From the NCBI GenBank assembly GCA_015487905.1, contig WFOX01000093.1:1-5673 (forward strand): a stretch of DNA of 5,673 nt, given 5' to 3'. This DNA comes from Mariprofundales bacterium (GTDB lineage: Bacteria; Pseudomonadota; Zetaproteobacteria; Mariprofundales; S012-25). Numbering within the stretch: the first letter of the stretch is position 1; every line of letters begins with the position of its first letter. Below are positions 1 through 5,073 of the stretch, piece by piece. The notes beneath the pieces were generated by a model. The model was not told where the DNA came from, made no database searches, and was given only the letters and a program-made list of their open reading frames with translations. A program made the position numbers and the translations under genes.

Positions 1-2
1 AT

Positions 3-26
3 CCGCGCACGCCGAAGCGTCCGTAA
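3..26 (+). CDS. Possible 3' end of an upstream gene (partial)
   Basis: The frame beginning at base 3 reads seven codons (PRTPKRP) and ends with TAA at 24-26. It is called only because a strong hairpin terminator begins 20 bp after the stop, which is the normal spacing for the end of a transcription unit, and the other two + frames stay open past the terminator. Nothing about function can be said from so few residues. The alternative is that this is plain intergenic sequence. Confidence 0.3.
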   Translation, partial: PRTPKRP

Positions 27-45
27 GTCGGCGCGTTCGGGTTTT

Positions 46-89
46 TGCGGGCGGAAAGGGGACTTCCCTTTTCGCCCGCATTTCATTTC
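46..89 (+). terminator. Rho-independent-type terminator hairpin
   Basis: TGCGGGCG (46-53) pairs with CGCCCGCA (73-80). G54 faces T72, a G-U wobble in + strand RNA, and AAAGGG (55-60) pairs with CCCTTT (66-71) around a five-base loop, GACTT. The stem is therefore 15 bp. It is followed by a T-rich but interrupted tail, TTTCATTTC. The wobble pairs only in the + strand transcript, so termination of a + strand gene entering from the left is the natural reading. The hairpin ends about 10 bp before the ribosome binding site of the next gene. Confidence 0.75.
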
Positions 90-101
90 GGGAGGCGGAT
101 G

Positions 102-446
102 ATGACGGAAGACGGGCTTCGCTGTCGGCAATGCGGCGCGGAGCTTGCGCGCGCGCACGCAAGCGGGCTGTGCCCGCGCTGCCGCGAGGCGCACATCGCC
201 GCAGCGCACAAACGGCTTGCGCGCATGCAGCGGCATGGACTTGTTGGCATGGGCGCAGGCGCGCTTGTGATCGGCGGTGCCGCCTCGTGGGCGAAGGCGG
301 GCGGCGGGTTGGCCGCGTTTTGGTTGGCCGGTGCTGGCGGACTGATGTTCTTCGGCGGTGGGTTTGCGTGGCTCGTGGCCTGGGGCGTGCGCGCTTGGCA
401 TCGCGACGCCGTGCGCGCGCATCAGGAGCGCAACAAGGGCGACTAG
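102..446 (+). CDS. Small zinc-ribbon protein with two membrane segments
   Basis: This 114-residue protein is not recognised as a named family. Its N-terminus has two CxxC knuckles (Cys8, Cys11, Cys24, Cys27; CX2C-X12-CX2C), the pattern of a small zinc ribbon that binds one zinc through four cysteines. Two hydrophobic stretches follow at about residues 46-66 and 70-95, rich in Gly and Ala. The tail (96-114) is charged and basic. The expected layout is a cytoplasmic zinc ribbon on a helical hairpin in the inner membrane. The start is chosen at the second of two adjacent ATGs (99 and 102) because GGGAGG at 90-95 lies 6 bp before it. An in-frame start at 45 would begin at the terminator hairpin and is rejected. 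The gene converges on the minus-strand membrane protein with a 6-bp gap and no room for a terminator. Such zinc-ribbon membrane proteins often have structural or regulatory roles, but no function is claimed here. Confidence 0.8.
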   Translation: MTEDGLRCRQCGAELARAHASGLCPRCREAHIAAAHKRLARMQRHGLVGMGAGALVIGGAASWAKAGGGLAAFWLAGAGGLMFFGGGFAWLVAWGVRAWHRDAVRAHQERNKGD

Positions 447-452
447 CCGCTC

Positions 453-1808
453 CTAGGGCTTGCGGGCGAGCACAACCCCTTCAGGCAGCAAGCGCACGGT
501 TTTCCACTCCGGCAGCATCGCGAGCACGCGCGCAAGCCTTTTGTGCGCATAGGGGTCAAAGGCAAGATAGGCAAGCCCTTGCGTGTTTTTGCGAAAAACT
601 TCGGGATCAGCGGCGGGGGGAAGCGGCAGCACCGCGCGGTGGGTGGCGATCACGCTGCGCGCAGGCCAAGCGGAGGCTGCAAGCACATCTTCCGGTTCCT
701 TGCGCAGCGCTTCAGCAAGTGCGGCGATCACGCGATCCGGGCCGCGTTTGATCTCTGCGCGGGCCGCCAGCGCATATTGCTTATCCAGCCACATCCAGCC
801 CGTAGCGATGAGAAAGATCGCGGCCAACACGCCGCCGCGCCTGGCAAGAAAGCCCGTGGCCGGGATGCGTTCGTGCAGCGCAATCAAGGCCGGCGTGCCG
901 AAGATGAGCACAAGCGCTGCTGAGAGCAACGACCAGGCGGGATCGGGGTGGAATGCGCCCGCAACCCAAGCGCCGAGAAGCACGGCAGGCCATGGCTGCG
1001 CTTTTGCTTGCCGCCATGCCCAAGGGAGCAACAGCAGCAAAAGCAAAGCCGGGATGCTTCCCGCCCAAGCGCGGGAGCTTGGGGCAATCAGCTTCGGCCC
1101 CAGAACAAGCGCGCCCAGCGCATCCAACGGAGAGGACCAGGCCGCAAGCCCAGGCCAGCCCAGCCGCGCTGCTACAGCGATCAGCGCAAACGCCAAGGCG
1201 CCGCCGAGGGCGAGCTGCGTTTTGCGTTCGCGGCGAAGCTCGCGGCGGAAAAACCAAGCAAGCGCAGCCCATGCCCCCAGCCCCGCGGGATGCACGCTTG
1301 CAGCAAGCGCAATGTCCAACCACAAAAAGAGCAACCAAATGGAGGCAAGCCGCGGCGCAGCCTGCATGCGCCGCCAAAGCACCGGCGCAAGCGCAAGGGC
1401 AAGCAGCAAGAACACGCCCGCGCCGATGCGGTCTATCTCATGCACGGCAAGCGGACAGATCACGAGCAGCCCAGCCGCGATTTGCGCCGCTTCATCGCCG
1501 AAGATGCGCCGCATCTCCGCATGGATGAGCAGCGCACAGCCGAACCAAAGCAGCATGAGATACACCTTGGCTGCGGGCAGCGAGCCCGCCCAGTGCAGAT
1601 TGAGCGGCGCAAGCACGAGCGCGCGCAAATCCGGAAAGCCATAGGTGGCCACGGGTGTGATCACATGGTGCGCAATCGTCCAGTTGAGCACGAGCGCATG
1701 CGCGCCGGCCTCTTCCAGCCCGTAGGCGTCGTAGCGGAACATGGCAAGATACGCGCCTGCTGCAACCACAAGCCCCGCAAGCGCGAAATGGCGCGGCGCA
1801 AGCTGCAT
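453..1808 (-). CDS. Polytopic membrane protein, possible GT-C-type glycosyltransferase
   Basis: This is a 451-residue protein with about nine to eleven hydrophobic segments up to about residue 340, then a soluble C-terminal domain of about 110 residues. The first segment (about 8-24) is followed by an external loop with an acidic pair (Glu32-Glu33) and several aromatic and His residues. That is the position of the acidic catalytic or metal-binding motif in GT-C membrane glycosyltransferases (PMT/ArnT type), which also have a many-span body and a C-terminal periplasmic domain. These enzymes move sugars from polyprenyl-phosphate donors to lipid or protein acceptors at the outer face of the inner membrane. 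The match is architectural, without a diagnostic signature, so the function is tentative. The start ATG (1808-1806) is preceded by a strong AGGAGGAGG on the minus strand. The gene lies 54 bp behind nsrR on the same strand with no terminator seen, so it may be co-transcribed. An O-antigen-ligase-like or uncharacterised membrane protein is the alternative. Confidence 0.8.
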   Translation of the reverse strand: MQLAPRHFALAGLVVAAGAYLAMFRYDAYGLEEAGAHALVLNWTIAHHVITPVATYGFPDLRALVLAPLNLHWAGSLPAAKVYLMLLWFGCALLIHAEMRRIFGDEAAQIAAGLLVICPLAVHEIDRIGAGVFLLLALALAPVLWRRMQAAPRLASIWLLFLWLDIALAASVHPAGLGAWAALAWFFRRELRRERKTQLALGGALAFALIAVAARLGWPGLAAWSSPLDALGALVLGPKLIAPSSRAWAGSIPALLLLLLLPWAWRQAKAQPWPAVLLGAWVAGAFHPDPAWSLLSAALVLIFGTPALIALHERIPATGFLARRGGVLAAIFLIATGWMWLDKQYALAARAEIKRGPDRVIAALAEALRKEPEDVLAASAWPARSVIATHRAVLPLPPAADPEVFRKNTQGLAYLAFDPYAHKRLARVLAMLPEWKTVRLLPEGVVLARKP

Positions 1809-1862
1809 GGCCTCCTCCTTGCTGCAAACTTGGCGGCGATGGTATCGGCGCGGGAACTTGCC

Positions 1863-2297
1863 CTAAAGCGCGCCGAGTTTGGGCGTGCGGCGCGCGATGT
1901 CCGCCAAGGTCGTGCGATCCAGCTCGGCCAGAAACGCGCCGAGGGCTTGCGCAAGCACTTGCTTGAGCGCGCAGTCCATCACAAGCGGACACGAAAAGGA
2001 ATCCGCCTTGGCCTGCGGATCCAAACACGCAAGAAGCTGCAAGCCCGGCTCGGTCGCCCGCACGATCTCGCCGATACGGATCGTCTCCGGCGCGCGCGCA
2101 AGCCGCAGTCCGCCACCTTTGCCACGCATCGTTTCAATCCAGCCGCCCTCGTGCAATCGGCGCACGACCTTCACGAGATGATGCCGACTGATGCGAAACG
2201 CCTGCGCAATTTCATCAATCGTCGCGCGCCCTTCGGGCGCTGCGGCGAGATACAGCAATGTGCGCAGCGCATAGTCGGTTTGCAAGGTCAGGCGCAT
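1863..2297 (-). CDS. nsrR: NsrR-like Rrf2-family nitric-oxide-sensing repressor
   Basis: This 144-residue Rrf2-family regulator starts MRLTLQTDYALR, as the family typically does. Known NsrR proteins bind a [4Fe-4S] cluster that NO destroys, which releases repression of NO-detoxifying genes. A winged helix-turn-helix covers about residues 1-65, with the recognition region ISRHHLVKVV (36-45) and the wing RGKGGGLRL (58-66). Cys91, Cys103 and Cys109 would hold the cluster, and Asp8 matches the fourth ligand described for Streptomyces NsrR. The first cysteine spacing (X11) is longer than in E. coli NsrR (X4). The start is set at ATG 2297-2295 because this gives the normal family N-terminus; a TTG two codons upstream is also open but has no better ribosome site. 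The assignment to NsrR rather than IscR or RirA rests on the divergent globin gene and a matching operator beside it. Autoregulation is likely, since the operator lies about 45-65 bp upstream of its start. Confidence 0.85.
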   Translation of the reverse strand: MRLTLQTDYALRTLLYLAAAPEGRATIDEIAQAFRISRHHLVKVVRRLHEGGWIETMRGKGGGLRLARAPETIRIGEIVRATEPGLQLLACLDPQAKADSFSCPLVMDCALKQVLAQALGAFLAELDRTTLADIARRTPKLGAL

Positions 2298-2316
2298 GCC
2301 CAAAAGTTAGACGCGC

Positions 2317-2344
2317 TTGACAACTTTTCCAGCGCCTGTAAAGT
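2317..2344 (+). promoter_or_regulatory. Sigma70-like promoter for the globin-reductase operon
   Basis: A perfect -35 hexamer TTGACA lies at 2317-2322. A 16-bp spacer separates it from TAAAGT (2339-2344), which matches four of six positions of the -10 consensus. The predicted transcription start is near 2351, leaving a 5' leader of about 55 bases before the globin ATG. The -10 element is overlapped by the NsrR-like palindrome, the arrangement expected for steric repression. The predicted start is an inference from spacing. Confidence 0.6.
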
Positions 2345-2346
2345 TG
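2321..2346. repeat. CAACTTT / AAAGTTG inverted repeat in the divergent promoter
   Basis: CAACTTT (2321-2327) is perfectly complementary to AAAGTTG (2340-2346) across 12 bp. The left arm also pairs with a third copy, AAAAGTT (2302-2308), which sits just outside the nsrR start. The right arm merges into the NsrR-like operator. The copies may be extra half-sites for the same regulator or chance matches in a short A/T-rich promoter. Confidence 0.5.
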
Positions 2347-2363
2347 CATCCGCCATGCAACAA
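2341..2363. promoter_or_regulatory. NsrR-like operator
   Basis: Two 9-base arms, AAGTTGCAT and ATGCAACAA, flank a 5-bp spacer. The inner seven bases of each arm (GTTGCAT and ATGCAAC) are perfectly complementary. The published E. coli-type NsrR consensus has arms AAGATGCAT and ATGCATCTT, also with a 5-bp spacer, so total length (23 bp) and the TGCAT-N5-ATGCA core agree exactly. The site overlaps the -10 element and predicted start of the globin promoter and lies next to a gene for an NsrR-like protein. Repression relieved by NO is the inferred role; binding has not been shown. Confidence 0.75.
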
Positions 2364-2373
2364 AAGCATGGCG
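2351..2373 (+). repeat. Perfect 8-bp hairpin in the globin leader
   Basis: CGCCATGC (2351-2358) pairs with GCATGGCG (2366-2373) around the loop AACAAAA. If transcription starts near 2351, this stem-loop would form the extreme 5' end of the globin mRNA and could protect it from degradation. It could also simply be a second dyad recognised by a regulator. There is no T-tract, so it is not called a terminator. Confidence 0.5.
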
Positions 2374-2405
2374 CAACACTAGGGAAGGGGAAAAGGAGGC
2401 AACCG

Positions 2406-2774
2406 ATGAGCACGCTCTATGAACGACTCGGAGGCCAACAAGCGATTGATGTCGCGGTGGATAAGTTTTACCGCCGCGTCCTTTCGGATCCTTACATCAA
2501 TCGCTTCTTTGAGGGCGTGGACATGGAAAAGCAGGCCGCCAAGCAAAAGGCCTTTCTCACGATGGCCTTCGGCGGCCCGAACAACTACACGGGCAAGGAT
2601 ATGCGCGAAGGGCACAAGCGCCTCGTCCATGAGATGGGGCTGAACGACTCGCACTTTGACCATATCCTTTGCCACCTGCGCTCCACGCTCGCGGAGCTCG
2701 GCGTGGATGAGGCGACGATCGCCGAGGCCGTGGCGATCGCCGAGTCCACGCGCGACGACGTGTTGGATCGCTAA
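2406..2774 (+). CDS. glbN: Group I truncated haemoglobin (2/2 globin)
   Basis: This 122-residue protein is the usual length for a group I truncated haemoglobin and closely resembles cyanobacterial GlbN along its whole length (MSTLYERLGG start, KAFLTMAFGG, MREGHKRLV). Proteins of this group bind haem b and O2, and several oxidise NO to nitrate. Visible residues are Tyr22 (B10), Gln43 (E7) and Gln47 (E11), which stabilise bound O2, the glycine pair GG at 56-57, and the proximal haem ligand His70 (F8). The E10 residue is Lys46, where Synechocystis GlbN has the His that forms a bis-histidyl haem, so an open distal site is expected. AGGAGG at 2394-2399 lies 6 bp before the ATG. The gene is first in an operon with the reductase (37-bp gap), behind an NsrR-like operator. 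NO dioxygenase activity is inferred from this context and the Tyr/Gln pocket. The same frame is open far upstream on the strand opposite the membrane-protein gene, but that extension is not coding. Confidence 0.95.
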   Translation: MSTLYERLGGQQAIDVAVDKFYRRVLSDPYINRFFEGVDMEKQAAKQKAFLTMAFGGPNNYTGKDMREGHKRLVHEMGLNDSHFDHILCHLRSTLAELGVDEATIAEAVAIAESTRDDVLDR

Positions 2775-2811
2775 GTCGTTCTACACACCACGGAGCAAGG
2801 AGGGGGACGCC

Positions 2812-3780
2812 GTGCCGACGATCACCTTTGAGGGGAAGGACTACGCTTGTCGCGAGGGCGAAAGCGTGCTGGAATGTCTGGAGCGGCACGGCGTTCTCCT
2901 TCCCTCTTCGTGCCGCGCAGGCGCTTGCAAGACCTGCATGGTGCGCGCGCTTGCGGGCACGCCGCCTAAAGAGGCGCAGCAAGGTCTCAAAGACACGCTC
3001 GTTGTGCAGAACTACTTTCTGGCCTGCATCGCCAAGCCCACCGAGGACCTTACGATCGGCCTGGCAAAGGAAGGGGAGCTATATCGCGCACAGGTGCTGG
3101 AGAAGCGCATGCTGGCGCCGAACATCCTGCGGCTGCGTTTGGAAAAGCCGGATGGGTTTCGCTATTGGGCCGGTCAGTTCATCAATCTCGTGCGCGAAGA
3201 GGATGGGCTTGTGCGCAGCTATTCCTTGGCTTCGCTTCCCGAAGAGCCGTTTTTGGAACTGCACATCAAACGCATCCCCCATGGCCGCATGACGGGATGG
3301 TTGTTTGCAGATGTGCAAGAAGGCGATGCGCTGGCTTTCCGCGGCCCCGCGGGCGACAGCTTCTATGTGCAGCACGATCCCGAGCAGCCGCTTTTACTTG
3401 CAGGCACGGGCACGGGGCTTGCGCCGCTATACGGCATTGCGCGCGCAGCCCTTGCGCAAGGCCACACAGGCCCCATCCATCTCTTTCATGGTTCATTGGT
3501 GCGCGAAGGGCTTTACTATGTAGAGGAGCTGCGCGCCTTGGCCGCGCAACATGCGCAGTTCCACTACTATCCCGTCGTGCTGCAAGGCACGCCGCCTGAA
3601 GGCGGGCTTGTGGGCGACATGAAATCATTGCCCGTGGAGCGCTTGGGCGATCTTACGGGCTATCGCGCCTATCTCTGCGGCGATCCTGAGCTTGTGGAGG
3701 CCTTGCGCCGCGCCGTGTTTTTGGCCGGCGTGGGCATGAACGACATCTATACGGATCCCTTCGTCTTTGCCCCTGCCTAA
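2812..3780 (+). CDS. Ferredoxin-FAD-NAD(P)H reductase, probable haemoglobin reductase
   Basis: This 322-residue flavoprotein has a fused plant-type ferredoxin, an order found in dioxygenase and monooxygenase reductases and in CDP-6-deoxy-glucoseen reductase. Electrons would pass from NAD(P)H to FAD and then to [2Fe-2S] or directly to a partner. The cluster cysteines are Cys34, Cys39, Cys42 and Cys72 (CX4CX2C...C). The FAD domain (about 90-185) carries RSYSLAS (135-141), and the nucleotide domain (about 190-322) carries GTGTGLAP (198-205), YLCGDPELV (287-295) and an aromatic C-terminal segment. No signal peptide is seen, so it is cytoplasmic. The GTG start is supported by AAGGAGG at 2797-2803, 8 bp upstream; an earlier in-frame ATG at 2656 lies inside the globin gene and is rejected. 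The 37-bp gap to the globin gene implies co-transcription under the NsrR-like operator. The partner is therefore inferred to be the globin, together making a two-protein equivalent of flavohaemoglobin Hmp. A reductase for an unlinked oxygenase is the alternative. Confidence 0.9.
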   Translation: MPTITFEGKDYACREGESVLECLERHGVLLPSSCRAGACKTCMVRALAGTPPKEAQQGLKDTLVVQNYFLACIAKPTEDLTIGLAKEGELYRAQVLEKRMLAPNILRLRLEKPDGFRYWAGQFINLVREEDGLVRSYSLASLPEEPFLELHIKRIPHGRMTGWLFADVQEGDALAFRGPAGDSFYVQHDPEQPLLLAGTGTGLAPLYGIARAALAQGHTGPIHLFHGSLVREGLYYVEELRALAAQHAQFHYYPVVLQGTPPEGGLVGDMKSLPVERLGDLTGYRAYLCGDPELVEALRRAVFLAGVGMNDIYTDPFVFAPA

Positions 3781-3788
3781 AGCAGGGG
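3770..3788 (+). terminator. Short hairpin over the reductase stop codon, weak terminator candidate
   Basis: CCCCTGC (3770-3776) pairs perfectly with GCAGGGG (3782-3788) around a five-base loop that contains most of the TAA stop codon. Only two T residues follow, then GCGCG, so intrinsic termination would be weak. It may act as an attenuator or as a 3' mRNA-stabilising stem before the small downstream gene. Confidence 0.35.
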
Positions 3789-3847
3789 TTGCGCGAGCAT
3801 GAAACGCGCTTTAGATTGCCTTGCCAACTACGCAAAGGGGGCGGACG

Positions 3848-3955
3848 ATGCATTGGAGCACATTCATTCCGGTGTTCATCCTCTTCTTCGTGCTGGGAGT
3901 GCTGCTGCCGACTTGGATTGCGTCGGTGGCGGATCGGACGCGCACGCGCCGATAA
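3848..3955 (+). CDS. 35-residue single-span membrane protein
   Basis: A short reading frame starts at ATG 3848 and ends at TAA 3953-3955. An AAAGGGGG tract (3834-3841) lies 6 bp before the start and would serve as a ribosome binding site. The product begins MHWSTF, has one strongly hydrophobic helix at about residues 6-28 (FIPVFILFFVLGVLLPTW core, with a Pro near its middle-end), and ends in a basic tail DRTRTRR. By the positive-inside rule the C-terminus should be cytoplasmic. The family is not recognised. It lies 67 bp after the reductase gene and 12 bp before the left arm of a long hairpin (12 bp between TAA and the A-tract). It may be a small regulatory or accessory subunit of either neighbour, but no link is shown. 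Coding potential rests on the ribosome site and the coherent membrane profile. Confidence 0.6.
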   Translation: MHWSTFIPVFILFFVLGVLLPTWIASVADRTRTRR

Positions 3956-3970
3956 ACCGCAACTAGGAAA

Positions 3971-4011
3971 AACGCTACCGCGGGCGTGATCTTCGCGTTC
4001 GCGGTAGCGTT
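3971..4011 (+). terminator. Long 18-bp hairpin between the small membrane gene and the MotA-like gene
   Basis: AACGCTACCGCG (3971-3982) is perfectly complementary to CGCGGTAGCGTT (4000-4011). The inside continues pairing in + strand RNA: G3983 and G3984 with two U residues, C3985-G3997, G3986-C3996, U3987-G3995 and G3988-C3994, leaving loop AUCUU. The wobble pairs fit only the + strand transcript. There is no T-tract after it on the + strand. On the minus strand the 12-bp core is followed by TTTTT (3972-3968), but no minus-strand gene lies to the right within the window. It probably separates the small gene from the channel operon, or controls the latter's translation, because it ends 9 bp before the next ATG. 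Confidence 0.6.
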
Positions 4012-4020
4012 GCGCGTGCC

Positions 4021-5070
4021 ATGATGGCGGAGCAAGAGCGCAAAGAAGAGCAGCAAAACCCGCCAAAGAAGGCGGCATTCACGCAGCAGCCGCGCAGCTA
4101 TGCCACCTACGATCAGCGCGGGGTGCGCACGCTTGCGCTTTGGGTTTCCTGGGCGCTTGCGTGCGTGCTGGTGTTCAGTTCGCTATCCAAGCAGGCCGAC
4201 ATCGTCGGCTTCATCGCGTCCGATCAAACGCGCATCAGTTGGATCATCCTCGGGCTTTTTGCGCTTGGCGTGATTTCCAGCCTCGTGCATGTGCTTTTGC
4301 TCACGGCCGAGTGGTTCCGCGCCTATCGGCTGGAGCGCGCGCTTGCGCGGCACGGCGTGCTTGCATTGCGCTTGCGGCGCAAGCCCAAGCGGCTCGTGGA
4401 GCATTTTGTTGCCGATGTGCAGCGCATCCTGCGCGCAGGTGGTGAGGTGGATTTGGATGCACTTTTGGAGACGCGCTTGGCGGGCGAGCGCAGGCGCGCG
4501 CGCTTCGTGGTGTTGGTCGGCAACCTGCTCATCACCTTGGGGCTGATCGGCACCGTCTTTGGCATGACGATCACGCTTGCAGGCCTTGCAGGTGCCTTGG
4601 ATGCGCTAGGGCAAAACAACCGCGAGCTCGTGGAAGGTCTAAGACGCGCGATGGCCGGTGTGGGGGTTGCGTTTTACACGACCTTGCTCGGCGCTGTGCT
4701 GGGCGGCGTGCTCTTGCGCGTGTTCGCCTGGATTGCGGAATCCTCGGTGGAGGCGCTCGCCGATCTTATGATGCGCGCGATGCTCGTGCATGCCTCGGTG
4801 GAGTTTGCGACGACGCCCGCACGCGAGGCGCGGGCCGTGGAACGGGAGCTTGCGCGTTTGCAAACGCGGTTGGAAGAGGTGCGCCTTGCGATGCACGCAG
4901 GCGCCGAGGAGATGCAGGCGCTTGCCAGCGCGATGGAGCGTCTGCACGGCGCTGCCAAGGAGGTCGTGCAAGACGGCGCGCTTCGTCGCGCTGCGGCCGA
5001 GCAGGCCAAAATGGCGCTTGCCATGCGCAGGCCGCGTTTGTTCCGCCGCTTTTTCGGTGTGGAAGAGTAG
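4021..5070 (+). CDS. MotA/TolQ/ExbB-family proton-channel subunit with cytoplasmic tail
   Basis: This 349-residue inner-membrane protein has the MotA/TolQ/ExbB layout. After a polar N-terminus (1-37) come TM1 (about 38-56) and TM2 (about 73-94), a cytoplasmic region (about 95-160), TM3 (about 162-190) and TM4 (about 212-237). TM3 holds LGLIGTVFGM (173-182), the family signature with Thr178 in the channel region, and TM4 holds GVAFYTTLLGAV (215-226), close to the MotA/ZorA version of the second signature. Members form a pentamer around two copies of a MotB/ExbD-type partner and use ion flow to drive motion. The tail (about 240-349) is largely charged helix with coiled-coil character at about 268-315, longer than in TolQ or ExbB. 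The next gene, 3 bp away, encodes a suitable one-span partner. ATG 4021 (or 4024) is the first possible start after an in-frame TAG at 3964; no ribosome site is visible and a hairpin sits just upstream, so the start is uncertain. ZorA of the Zorya defence system is a distant analogue by architecture. Confidence 0.85.
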   Translation: MMAEQERKEEQQNPPKKAAFTQQPRSYATYDQRGVRTLALWVSWALACVLVFSSLSKQADIVGFIASDQTRISWIILGLFALGVISSLVHVLLLTAEWFRAYRLERALARHGVLALRLRRKPKRLVEHFVADVQRILRAGGEVDLDALLETRLAGERRRARFVVLVGNLLITLGLIGTVFGMTITLAGLAGALDALGQNNRELVEGLRRAMAGVGVAFYTTLLGAVLGGVLLRVFAWIAESSVEALADLMMRAMLVHASVEFATTPAREARAVERELARLQTRLEEVRLAMHAGAEEMQALASAMERLHGAAKEVVQDGALRRAAAEQAKMALAMRRPRLFRRFFGVEE

Positions 5071-5073
5071 CGC

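Noticed and set aside
447..470. CTAG-N6-CTAG repeat in the convergent 3' gap as a terminator
   Set aside because: The arms are only four bases, overlap both stop codons and have no GC stem or T-tract, so a bidirectional terminator is not supported.
583..1644. 353-codon + strand open frame opposite the membrane-protein gene
   Set aside because: The translation is Ser/Ala-rich without domains. It is an antisense shadow caused by the high GC content; the minus strand gives a coherent many-span membrane protein with a strong ribosome site.
2298..2303. TTG start for nsrR two codons upstream of the ATG
   Set aside because: The ATG at 2297-2295 gives the standard Rrf2 N-terminus (MRLT..TDYALR) with Asp8 in the cluster-ligand position, and the TTG has no better ribosome site.
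948..2405. Long + strand open frame continuous with the globin gene
   Set aside because: It runs opposite the nsrR and membrane-protein genes, has low-complexity Arg/Gln/Ala-rich translation and no ribosome site. Only the part from ATG 2406 shows family similarity and a proper Shine-Dalgarno sequence.
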